From Prunus persica (Eukaryota > Streptophyta > Magnoliopsida > Rosales > Rosaceae): a stretch of DNA of 64,000 nt. Shown piece after piece: positions 37,154-55,100 of the stretch (the first letter of the stretch is position 1; each line of letters starts with the position of its first letter). A model generated the notes under the pieces. The model worked only from the letters and a program-made list of their open reading frames with translations, had not been told where the DNA came from and made no database searches. The stretch is from the NCBI RefSeq assembly GCF_000346465.2, contig NC_034016.1, forward strand, positions 22,491,051 through 22,555,050, read 5' to 3'. The position numbers and the translations under genes are program-made.

Positions 37154-40100
37154 TAGGGGTGGAGGCAATTGGGGACCAGTGCAGTCACTGGCCCCCATTG
37201 AAATTTTATTTATAAAAAAAATAGTACTAGTAGTATTAGGAGTCTGAAGCCATATGGATATGGGCCAATGAGGATTTCAGCCAAAAAGTGGCTTGGTCTA
37301 CTAAATTTTAATTAAATTACCTGCAGCAGTGGTGTGATCTACTAGATTTCAACGTGGGCCAACCAAATATTCTAAAATTATACACTACCCATTCCTAAAA
37401 AGATTACAATTATTAATATTATTATATATTGCCTTCTTAAATCAATAAACCTAAGCCTTTTTCTCTTTTCTTGGGTTAGAAACACGACTAGACACCCAGT
37501 TGCTTGTGAGTTTTTTTTTCTTCTCAAATTCTAATTATATTATCAAGTTTTATATATATATATATATATTTCTATTGATTTTAATGGGTCTTTCAATTTA
37601 TGTGTAGATTACCAAAGGGAAAAGGCTTTGGAGATATTTGGTAAATTGCTATTCAACTCCAAGTATGTATTTGTCTATCCTTTGTAATTTTTCTCACGTA
37701 GTATGTAATTGTTTATCCCTTTAATGCAATTATGAACTTGTGTTGGTGAAATTTTAATTTTAATTTATAAATTTCTATATATATGATTCTCTATTGGTTT
37801 GATTAACATATTGCTTTGAATTGAATGCTCAATTTGCTTCGGTTTATAAGTTTGAGAAGATGTTCATAATTGTTCAATTTAAATTTAGTTCATATATGTG
37901 TTTCAGTTATGGAAAGATTTTTCAAAAGAAAATCAAAGTCTGAGTTAGTGGAGTCGTCACCTGCAAAGAGTCAAAAGAAAAATGAAAATAGTTCAAACCA
38001 AACTACGGAAGTTAACTTGGAAAATCTGCCATCTGATCCCGGATTACATAATCAAATATTGAGTTACCATCCAAATGTTCGAGACCAAGTTCGAAGGGCT
38101 TATCTCCAAAAAGGTCCTTGTCAACCTCGAGGGCATAATTTTCCTTACAAAAATTTTGGAGCAAAACAAGGGCGATTTAATCCTGGTTGGTTTAGTGAGT
38201 TTCCTACTTGGTTGGAGTATAGCATAGAAAAAGATGCTTCCTTTTGTCTATGTTGTTATCTCTTTAAACCTGATATTGGAGAGCAATTTGATGGTGAATC
38301 TTTTATTGGTGTTGGATTTTCGAATTGGAAGAAAAAAGATAGACTACAAATTCATGTTGGAGGACCGAATAGTGCCCATAATAAAGCTTGGAGAAGTTGT
38401 GAGGTCAACAATTCTCTCAAAACACTCAAAGCAAGATCGAATTGATTATCGAACCCGTTTAGGTGCATCAGTTGGTGTTAGTAGGATACTTTTACAACAA
38501 GGGCTTCCATTTCGTGGGCAAGATGAATCTGAAAATTCAACCAATCAAGGGAATTTTCTTGCATTTTTACGATGGCTATGTCGTTTCAATGATGATATAA
38601 AAGCTGTCACGCTAAAAAATGCTCCTGAAAATATGAAGTTGACATCACCTGATATCCAGAAGGACATTTCAAGTGCTATTTCAACTGAAATTATCAATGC
38701 AATCATAAGGGATATTGGTGATTCATTATTTGTCATTCTTGTTGATGAATCATGTGACATGTCTTCAAAGGAGCATATGGCAATTGTGCTACGTTATGTG
38801 GATAAAGGTCAGGTAATTGAACGTTTTGTAGGTATTGTGCATGTTACAGATACTAAATCTTCCTCACTCAAGTTAGCCGTTGATGATTTCTTTTCGAGAC
38901 ATGGATTAAGCATCTCTAAATTGCGAGGGCAGAGTTATGATGGCGCAAGTAATATGAGAGGCGAGTTTAGTGGTCTTAAAACACTCCTTCTAAATGAGAA
39001 TGACTCTACTTTTTATGTTCATTGTTTTGCTCATCGACTTCAGCTAGCTCTGGTAGCTATGGCAAAGAAACATTCAGAAATTGCAAATTTATTTACTATG
39101 GTTTCTTATGTGGTGAATGTTGTGGGTGCATCCGCTAAGCACCGTGATATGCTGAGAGAAAAGTATGCTGATGTAATTTTTGAAGTACTCAATAATAATG
39201 AGCTCTTAAGTGGGCAAGGCCTGAATCAAGAAACTAATCTTAAGCGGTCTAGTGATACACGATGGAGCTCTCATTATAATTGTTTAATCAGTTTGGAAAA
39301 CATATTCCCGTCTGTGATAGATGTGCTTAAGATTGTAAGAACAGATGGATCAGGTTACGAACAAAAATTTGAAGCAAAGGTTCTATTGACTTTTATGCAA
39401 TCATTCAGCTTCATTTTTGGTCTACACTTGATGAAAAGAATTTTGGGAATCACAAACGACTTGTCTCAGGCATTACAAAAGAAAAATCAAGATATTGTGA
39501 ATGTCATGGACTTGATCAAAATATGTAAAGGAAGATTGCAAAGTATGCGAGATAATGGTTGAGATTCTTTACTTGATCAAGTTTTTTTCTTTTGTGGCAA
39601 GTATCATATTGAAATTCCAAAAATTGATGATATTTTTTCCAGGAGGGAGACCAAAACGTAAAGTTCAGCCCATCACAAACTTACATCATTATCGTGTTGA
39701 TTTATTTGTTGATGTCATTGATACACAGCTCCGAGTGTTAAATGATTGGTTCAATGAGAAGAATACTGAATTACTTCTTTGTCTGGCATGCTTGAGTCCA
39801 AGTAATTCATTCTCTGCTTTTGATAAAGCAAAATTGATGTGACTTGCCCAATTTTATCCAAGTGATTTTTCTGAACACAACCTCAAATTACTTGAAGAAC
39901 CACTTGAGAATTACATTTGGGATGTGAGCTCTAACAATGAATTTACTGAATTGAAAGGGATTACTGATCTTGCGCAAAAGATGGTTGAGACAAAAAAGAA
40001 TTAAATATACCCTTTAGTGTACTTGCTTCTGACACTAGCACTAATCCTACCTGTTGCGACCGCAAGTGTAGAGCGAGTATTCTCTGCTATGAATATTATG

Positions 40101-40371
40101 AAGAATCGGTTACGCAATCGAATGGGGGATTTGTGGATGAATAATTGATTGGTTGCATATATTGAGAAAGACATTTTTAGTAGTATAGATGACGAGGTTG
40201 TTATGCAACGATTTCAAAATATGAAAACTCGTCGAGGACAATTATGATTATAATGAATAGACAATATAGACAATATGATTTTTGATGTTTTGATGTCTTG
40301 TGAGTTCAAAGTTTTTATTATTTATATTTTGTGAGAGGCCTCAGACACATGAAATTCTGACTTCGGCACTG
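37154..40371 (+). mobile_element. hAT transposon nested in the Mutator-like element
   Basis: The termini are TAGGGGTGGAGGCAATTGG on the left and, reverse complemented, CAGTGCCGAAGTCAGAATTTC-like on the right, an imperfect hAT pair. The flanks ctccccga (37146-37153) and ctcccga (40372-40378) form an imperfect target duplication that differs by one C. It carries the transposase relic described separately. Confidence 0.72.
37912..40247 (+). pseudogene. hAT transposase relic (ZMYM1/TTF-zinc-finger type)
   Basis: It opens with MERFFKRKSKSELVESSPAK. A TTF-type zinc finger region follows (CPRG-like QPRGHNFPYKNFG, then FCLCCYLF), then the DUF4371-like core (LVDESCDMSSKEHMAIVLRY, YDGASNMRG, VHCFAHRLQLALVA). 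The C-terminal hAT dimerisation block is PVATASVERVFSAMNIMKNRLRNRMGD. The frame shifts near 38400-38430, and stops occur at 39562, 39842, 40004 and 40149. Most catalytic blocks are recognisable but the gene cannot make a full protein. Divergence looks moderate, so the insertion is not very old. Confidence 0.88.
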
Positions 40372-41424
40372 CTCCCGACCTAACCCCGCCACCAAACCCA
40401 ACCCCCATCCACCTCACTCTTCACCTTTGACGAAACCCAACTCCAGCCGCATCCCCACTCATCTTCCCAACCTCAGCCACAAAACCCTCCGGCAAAAAAG
40501 CCCAGCGATACCGTCTGCCAAAGAATGAAGATTGATGTGTTCCTGCTCGTGTTCTTTTTTTTTTTCTTTTTTTTGCTGATCACATATATATGTTTAATTA
40601 TGCAGAGTAATTTTTAGGTTGATGGATAGATTTGATTTGATTTGGTTCTTTGTGTGAGAATGGGGGCAGCGGGAGATCGAGGAGAGTTGAGGAAATATAT
40701 TTGCTGGGCTTTGAGAAATGAATATGTCGGGAGAGGGAGGATTCAGGGTTGATAGGTGATGACTGGAGTTTGGGGTCGGGGCAGGGTAGAAGAAATCCGA
40801 GTGGGGTGGGAGGTGGGTCTGTGAGTGAAAAACCAGAGGGAGGGAGAGGGGATGGGTTTGGAGGTGGAGGGTGGCTTGGCAGGTGGTGGTCATAGGGCAA
40901 GGATCAGGTTCTTCAATACGCACATTGAAACTGGAAGCAGCAATATTTACAATCAATCTTTATGCTTTTGTAAAATTGCTCCTTGCCTTTTGTTTTTAGA
41001 ACATCAAACGAATTTGTAATATTAGTTTGTGTTTATTGTGCAGGATTTTTTTCTTTTTTTCTTCAAAATTTTTTTTTCTTTCTAAAAAATTAATATTTTA
41101 TTAATATTTTAATCAATTTAAAATTTAAAAAAGTGAAGATGTGAGCCCCATAATACCACATAAGCAACTAACAGAGAAATTTGACTGAAACCCTAACAGC
41201 AGAATTACATTGTAACAAATTTAAAAGACCGGGATATGTGATTGTAAAAATTAAAAACATTAGAACTAACATATCTTAAGGTATAACCACAGAGTACTAA
41301 ACTGTAATTAACTCTTTTATTTATAAATATATTTTTTTATAGTTTTAAATACTTTGAAAATTTTAAAATTAAAGAGTTGACCATAATTATAACAATTGAT
41401 ATGCAACAAGTTTGAAGGAGGGTG

Positions 41425-41550
41425 TACACATTAGGACACAATTTAATATATTATTTTTGGCCATTTTATATTAGCGTAAAATAATAATTCAATAAATAAT
41501 TTGGTAATAAGATGTACCTAGTTAATTTTAGAGTTCATTTAGCCGCACTT
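41425..41550. mobile_element. Truncated copy of the GAGTGC MITE family
   Basis: AATAATTCAATAAATAATTTGG, TAGTTAATTTTAGAGTTCATTT and AGCCGCACTT match the intact element at 49579-50040. Only one end is present. Confidence 0.6.
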
Positions 41551-41952
41551 ATAAAAAACAACCAAAACAATTGAAGCATAATCCTAATGCATTAATATTT
41601 TTCCACCACAATGCATAATCCTAATACAACCGAAGCAATTGTACTCAGTTAATTTTTGCTAATAGGATGCATGCATTAGAGAAACGTATCATGTATCCCA
41701 ACTCCCAAGTTGCACACCACATGAAAATTGAAAAGAGCGAGGCAACGTACACACGAAATATAAAACACTTCGCTCCATTCATTTCGGCTAGTCAACAATG
41801 TTAACTGAATCACTTCGCTCCCACTGCCTAATTCATCTCTCTCTTCCCAGGTTGAGTATTCTTCCCACTCACAAATCTTTCAAATGTATAGGGTCAAGAA
41901 CACTCCTGTGTCAAGGGATTGCAGCCGTCTGAGGAATCTACTGCAAAGCATA

Positions 41953-48071
<6,119 letters not shown>

Positions 48072-48131
48072 GGTTCACCTGCAGAGCGAGAGGCACACAC
48101 AGAGACAGAGAAGATAGAGCTCAGATTTGGG

Positions 48132-48176
48132 TTTGGCGGTAAATGAAGAATAATGGTGAGGGTTTTGGCGGGAAAA
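48132..48176. promoter_or_regulatory. Pair of E2F-type sites upstream of MCM7
   Basis: TTTGGCGG at 48132-48139 and TTTGGCGGGAAAA at 48164-48176 match TTTSSCGS. They lie 61 and 93 bp above the MCM7 ATG, in the usual promoter-proximal position of plant MCM genes. They are predicted from sequence only. Confidence 0.65.
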
Positions 48177-49578
48177 CGAATACTGGGTCTATTCTTCTTT
48201 TAGTTTTTTTTTTTCTTTTTTCTTTTATACTGGGCCAAGATTCAAAAGAAAAGAAAACTAAGAGGACAACAAGGGGCCTAGCCCAAGTAGGAGGAGCAGC
48301 TCCCAAGACAGAACAGCCCGACGTTACTTAAATTCCTCTCACGTCACGCTCGATGTTATGATATGGGTTTTTAAATTTAATGGTCTCTAAACTTTGACAT
48401 GATTCGCATTTTGGTCTTTAAATTTCTAAAATCATTTCGTAGTCCTTCAACTTCACTTTCATTAGGACAAATGATCATACCGTCAATTTTGTTATCTTTT
48501 TTGTTAAATGCATGAGCAAAATGGTATTTTTGCACCATTTTCTTCATCTTCTCTCTCCAGCATTCATCTCTCTCCTCCATTCATGCTTATCTGTTCGTAA
48601 AAATTATGCAACTCCATTACTCTCTCTCTCTCTCTCTCTCTAGTCACTTTTAATGTACATTGTTCCTCCATAGGACCCAAGCCAACCCAAATCTTTCTCC
48701 AACTCCACCATTTCCAAAATTTCTAGAATTTGCAAATAAATAACTCGATAAAATAAAAATAGTAAAATAAAATCATCGAGATAGTGTGTGAGTGATGAAG
48801 GATGAGTGATTGAAAGGGAAAAGAGAAATCTGGAGTGTGTAGGACTGGGCACAGTTAGATTCAGCCCGATTTTCCCCTAAATTCAAAACCAAAATCAATA
48901 TTGATCATCTAATTCAATCCAGTCCGATTTTTCACTAAAACGCCTAAGAGAACCAGACCAGCCTAGACCAGTTTATATCCAGTTCGATTTCTGGTTTTCC
49001 AGTTTGGACCAGCTCTTGAACCCAATTGATTATTTATTTATTTATTATTTTTTAGAGTTTTAAGCCCAACTGAAATTTTTAAAATTTTTAGGCTTACAAA
49101 TTCACAATTAGCCCAATTCCCGTCCAATCATCCCACACTGAATCTAGCAAACATTAAATTTAAATTTACAACCCAATAACAAAACAAATACACATAATAG
49201 CAAATAAAATTACAAAAAAAATACAGAAATAACATTCAAACTATTCCATCTTCCAGTGAAAACAAAAACAAAAAATTGCTCCATCTTCCCCTTGTTCCTT
49301 CTCAGAGCCCCCTTGGCGAGGCGTCTTCTTCAAACCTTCTTTATTAAGATCCTCTCCCAGCCCTTGTATGTACAAAAAGAGAATTCTTGGTGAAAAATTA
49401 AAATTACAGCATTTGATTGCATAACAAAAACAAAGAGTTAAAGATTTTACCTTGATGAATTCTTGGTGAAAAATAACAAATAAAAAGTGAAGGAAAGTGA
49501 AGTTGCCTTCTCTGAATGAAGCGTTGTTCTCACTTAGGCTCAAGACATAAAGAAATCAATAGTTCATGAATAAAATAA

Positions 49579-50040
49579 GAGTGCTGCTAAATGAACCTTA
49601 AAATTAACTGAGTACACCCTACTACCAAATTATTTATTGAATTACTAGTTTACCCTAATATAAAATGACCAAAGAGGATATATTGAATTGTGAAACAAAT
49701 AATTTTTTAATAAGTACACCTTACGCACTATATTCAACCCTTATCAGACGTAGAAAAGTCTTCGTATTGCTTGGTGCTCACAAATAACGCAGCGAGTACT
49801 AGTTTAGGATTGGTATTACAAAATTAAAGATTTTGATGAAACCCAAAATCTGAAAAAGGGCACAAATTCATGTAAAAAGAGAAACCTGGTTTAGGATTAG
49901 TATTAGAGTGTTGTACTAGGGCTATTTTTGGTAGTTAAATAGGGTGTACTTAGTTAATTTTACATTTTGATTAAAATATTAGGGTTAACTTAGATTATAG
50001 GGTGTACTCAGTTAATTTTAAGGTTCGTTTAGCCGCACTC
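49579..50040. mobile_element. MITE with 44-bp terminal inverted repeats, third nesting level
   Basis: Exact 8-bp direct repeats TAAAATAA lie at 49571-49578 and 50041-50048. The left end begins GAGTGCTGCTAAATGAACC and the right end, reverse complemented, GAGTGCGGCTAAACGAACC. The arms agree at all but two or three of 44 positions. It is 462 bp with no ORF. A truncated relative lies at 41425-41550. Confidence 0.82.
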
Positions 50041-50197
50041 TAAAATAAATAAATAACCCAAATGGATCAACAAGTTCATAATCAACCTCATCACATAAAG
50101 ATGTAAGAAAATATGAAGTTATGCAATGGAAGGGAATAACAAAAAAAAAACAAACAAAGTTCAGTAACTTACCATTAAATTGATAGTTGAAAGGATG

Positions 50198-50315
<118 letters not shown>

Positions 50316-51320
50316 GCTAAGAACAAGAAGAATAAGAGAAAGAGGTTGTTGAAGAGAGAAGGGAGAAGGCGGCTCAAAGAAAGTGAAGTGGAATGAGAGA
50401 GGTGAAGTAGGGTTATGGAATGGGCTTTGAAAATAAAAGGTCTATGGACTTTAAAGTTTGGCTATTTATTTGGGTTAAAGTTTTCAAATAAATTAATCAA
50501 TTAATTAATACAATTGGTTTGGTTTAGTTTGGTTCGGTTCGATTTTTTGAGACATGGAACTGTAATCAGATTCGGTCTGTTTCGGTTTTTTCAATTGATT
50601 TTGACTTTTTAATAAAATTGGTTTTTTCTAGCTTTTTCCGGTCCAATATGGTTCAGTTGAACGATTCTTCAGTTCCAATGCCCACCCCTAGGTGTGCGGG
50701 TGATGATGGACGAGGAGTGATTGAAGAGGGAATGGAATGAAGGAGAGAGAGATGGTGCCGAAGAGTGAGGATAAAATGGGTGTAGAAAATATTTGTAAAA
50801 TTTTAAATTGAAACTTAAATTGGTTTCCAACTATCTGTATTTTATTGGATGGGGATATTGATGTGATGCTGACTGGAATCCCAACGACATAAATTTTTTC
50901 TCTCAAGAGTGAAGCAATTTTTGATTTTGACCCTTAACAGTATACCATGTGTCTTGCACATGCTCAAATTTAACAGAAAAAGTTAACAAAACTGACGGTA
51001 GGACCATTTGTCCTAACCAAACTAAAGTTGATGGACCACGATAATGATTTTTGAAATTGAGGGACCAAATTGCGAATTGGGTCAAAGTTTAGAGACCACT
51101 GAACCTAAAAACCATATGAGATAAATTAGAAAATTAAAAAGGGTACTATGGGCATTTCATAAAAATTCATTAAACTCCATTGTTCCTTATTTGCTTTCCG
51201 CAAAAGCTGAAAAAATAATCATCCCTTCAGCTGCCGCTTCAAATCACGTCGTTGAGTGACTTTGATTTTATAAAAATGGCAGATTCCACTTTCTTTACCA
51301 AACTTGATAAGAAAGTAAAT

Positions 51321-51837
51321 GCCAAATATCACTTTTGGTCCTTGTAGTTTGCCTCTTTTTCACTTTTGGTTCATGTAGTTTCAATTCGGTCGCTTTTGCC
51401 ATTGTAGTTTCATGATTATAGCAATTTAAGGACAATTAAAGAATTCCGTCAATTTTATTCACACATTCGGAGGTATTTATGTCAAATTATACCATTTCTA
51501 CCATTTTGTTCAAGTTAAAACCCTCCATTTCTTGTTAAGGCCCTTGACAAATTTCCCAAAATCTCATAATAGAAACCCGAGTTTTGGTAGAACCTTGAAC
51601 CCAATTCCCATTTTCGCATCCTAACATGAGATTGAGAGTTTTAGCTTGAATAAAATGGTTGAAATGACAAAATTGGACATAAATATTCCCTGAGCGTGAA
51701 TAAAATTGACGTAATTTTTCAGTTGTCTTTAAATTGCTACAATCATGAAAATACAATAGCAAAAATGATCAAATTGAAACTATAAGGACGAAAAGTGACA
51801 AAAAGACAAACTACAAGGACCAAATGTGGATCATTCT
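51321..51837. mobile_element. Fold-back element with arms of about 200 bp or more
   Basis: The left arm (CACTTTTGGTCCTTGTAGTTTG onward from 51321) and the right arm ending near 51837 are reverse complements almost to the centre. Shared strings include TAGTTTCAATT, CATGATT and AGCAATTTAA. The internal spacer is short. No coding capacity and no clear target duplication. Confidence 0.6.
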
Positions 51838-52102
51838 GCAGTTCACGCAGTTGTAGGTCAGCTTAAGTTTGTTACTTTGTCACATGGAGAGCACGTGTTA
51901 TAGTTAGTTATCTGTTAATTACTGTTTAATTAGCTTTAAGCTTTCGATTTTTTGTATATAAGCTTACTGTAACTATTCATTCAGACAAATCAATACAAAA
52001 ACTCTCGATCTTTTCTTCTTCATCTTTCTCTGATTCTCTCTTCTGTGTCATCAAAGTAAACACCCTAGACGCCCCAAAAACGCAATACCAAACGGCGCGC
52101 AG
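51838..52102 (+). promoter_or_regulatory. Promoter and 5' UTR of the kinesin gene
   Basis: A TATA box, TATATAAG, is at 51955-51962, about 140 bp before the ATG at 52103. The sequence around it (TGTTATAGTTAGTTATCTG, TATATAAG, then TTCATTCAGACAAATCAATA) has the layout of a Ty1-copia LTR: TG start, TATA box, R region. The promoter could derive from an old solo LTR. That is inference and no second LTR was seen. Confidence 0.45.
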
Positions 52103-55100
52103 ATGGACCCAGCAACGGAAGAAACACCGGACATGGCTAAATCCGAGAATCTCGGACTGTTTCTGAGGATTCGGCCACTTCTGCAGAGTGGCGTCAGGGG
52201 AGATCGGAACCCGAGATTCCGAAGGAAGTCGGCGTTTGAACCTTGGTTTCAGAAGATGTGCCTGAGGGTTAAAACTTCCCGGTCGGTGACGCTATCACCA
52301 CCGCTGGCCTTGGAACGGGGCCGCACCAAGACAGAGGTATATGACGGCTTTTCACAAGTCTTCTCCCCTGATTCCTCTCAGGTGACTTCAGTTCTCCCTT
52401 TTCATTTTCGGTTGCATTTCTTTTTTCTTGCTATTATGTCTACCTATTTTTGTCTAATTTGTGTTATTGAATTGTTGATAGGAGGAGGTGTATGAGAAGA
52501 TGATGAGCCCACTGGTGGAGGATTTTTTGAAGGGCAAAAGTGGGATGCTTGCTGCATTCGGGCCTAGTGGCTCTGGAAAGACTCATACGATTTTTGGGTG
52601 CAACAGGCAGCCCGGTATGATGCCGCTCGCACTTCAACAGATTTTCAAGGAGACTTCTGATTCTACAAGGTATAATTAGGGTATCACTGTGCTATTACAT
52701 AATCCAATTTCCCCCAATTTATTGTATGAAACACGTATAAAAAAAAAATAGAAAAATTTGATAAGTATGTCAATTTTACTTAATTAGGCACTTGATTTTT
52801 CCTTAATATAGAATCATGTTAGTTTAAACAGATATGAAGCCATAATCTGTTAGAAATATGAGATCGCTTTTTATTAACCCAATCAGTCCAGTTGGCAAGA
52901 CGTTTTTTAATTAATTTAGGATTTGAGAAACAGAAGTATGTTTTGGACTTAAATTGAATAATTTATTTTCTTGTTGATATGAATTCAGTCATAAAATTTG
53001 AATTAGGAGAAAAAATGCATAAAATTGAGATTTTTCAATTTGTTTCCTTTTTTTTTACTTCAAAGGGCAAGTTGGGCATAGAAAACGAGTAATATATGTC
53101 AATGGATGTGGATCAACAAACAAAAGAATGCAGATTAGACCTAATACCAGCCAAACCTTTTGGACTTGAATCTGACAACCCCTTTATTTTATATGATATC
53201 TTCATTTTTCTCAGGTCATTGTTCATATCAATCTTTGAAATAAGATGTGAGGGAGGCAAGGAGGAGAGGGTATTTGATTTATCCCCCAACGGAGTTGATT
53301 TAACCATGCATCGATCAACACTTAAAGGCCTACATGAGGTAGGTTGAGTACTACCTTTGAGTTGTTTGAATTATGCGGTTGGATATTAAAAATAACTAGC
53401 ACCTACTGTAATTTTGTAAACAGGTCGTAATTTCTGATTGGAGACATGGAGAGTTTGTAATTTCTCAGGCACTACTCAGGCGTGCTACTAGTCCAACAAA
53501 TGCTAATAGCCAATCAAGGTGTGTGTAACCTCTTCAACTTATAAAATTCTTTACATTAATTCTTCTTTCCATGTTATTGATGAGCTCAAATATTCTATAT
53601 TTCGGCTATTTTTTCTGCATGGTTCTTACATTCAATAAGTATTATGACAATTTTTTCTCTATATGGTTGTAGCCGGTCGCAATGTGTTATTAACCTCCGT
53701 ATTGTTGATGACAAGTCTAATGGAGAGGTTAATGATCAAGCAAATGATGGTGTTCTTATTATTGTTGATCTTGCTGGGGCTGAAAGAGAAAAAAGAACTG
53801 GGAATCAGGTTTCACTCATGCGACTGAATTATTCTCACTGAACTAGCTGGTTAACGTTGAAATTTGTTCAATTTTGGTTGTTCACTGCATCCCACAAGGC
53901 ATGATATATATATATATATATATATATATTCTTTATAATCGTTATCACCATTTTGTCAGATTTATACTATTACTATTTTAGGATGCTTTACTTAATGAAG
54001 GGTTGTATTGAACTAAAGGAACCCATTAGAATAAATGATACCACATTTTTCTATTTCCTTTTCTCCTCATTCTATTTATCTTTAGATGGCAACATGAGCA
54101 GTTTTTGAAATTGATAGTGAAATGCTTGAATTGGTTTTGACATTTTGTGTACAGATTAAATTTTTTGCACAAGTCAATGTATAGTCTTGATTTTGAATAA
54201 TTATTTTGTTTATGGCTTAGTTTTTTTCTTTTAATTTGCAGGGAGTAAGATTGCTTGAAAGTAACTTCATCAACAAAACATCAATGGTCTTTTGCTTGTG
54301 CTTGAGAGTATGTAGCCTTAAGTTGGTTTTTCCGACCTCACTCTTCATCTGCCCTTGATCATAATTAGTTTACCATTTTACTTGCTTATTCTTGGCAACT
54401 TATAAGGCCCTTATTGTTTTCCTCGCTCTCTATATATATGTGTGTGTGTGTCCATGGTCTTATCCATTTCTTTTTTTGTTTTAGTCTTTATTGGAGCATC
54501 AGAAGAATCCAATGAAGCCATTGGAGAAGCACTTCCAGGACTCTTTGGTATTGTTTTCATTTACTGATTTACTCTTGTCACTTGTCCTTTGTTTGGCTCT
54601 AGTCTTTCGATAACTTCAATGCAGTGGCTTAGGATTTACTAATGTGTTTTTTGTCTTGGGACAGTTGACCAAGTACCTGAGAGATTACATGGAAGGCAAG
54701 AAAAGGATGGCGTTGGTATGTTGTCTTATCACCACCTTGTAGTTCTGCTGTCTTTAAAATCATCTCACTACTTTATTTGTTAATTGTGCAGATCTTAACA
54801 GTGAAAGCAGGCGGAGAAGATTATCACAATACGTCTTGCCTGCTAAAACAAGCCTCACCGTATATGGAGATCAAGTAAAATCCTCCATCCCCAACCCAAA
54901 AGAAACTCATTATATATAAATTTTGTTTTTTGTTTTTTGGTACAAGCTGTTACAGTTTCTGTATTATGCATTTAGGTTTAATAATGAACCATCAAAGAGA
55001 AGGCTTTCTCCAAGCTTTGCTTTGAAGGGGTATAAAGAAAAACTCGAGGTAATCCAATGATGCATGAGCATCTATTAGACTTTCCTAATCAGCCAATAAA

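Larger units (their letters stand above)
36678..41314. mobile_element. Mutator-like element with about 228-bp terminal inverted repeats
   Basis: Identical 9-bp direct repeats TTTTATTTA flank it (36669-36677 and 41315-41323). The left arm (36678-36905) starts GGGTTAATTACAGTTTAGTA. The right arm (about 41087-41314), reverse complemented, starts GAGTTAATTACAGTTTAGTA and matches along its whole length with scattered changes. Long inverted repeats plus a 9-bp duplication are diagnostic for Mutator-like elements. Without the nested hAT element the interior is only about 0.95 kb and encodes no transposase, so it is non-autonomous. Confidence 0.85.

Noticed and set aside
40594..40956. Pro/His-rich ORFs on the minus strand
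   Set aside because: They lie in the purine-rich interior of the Mutator-like element and show no domain.
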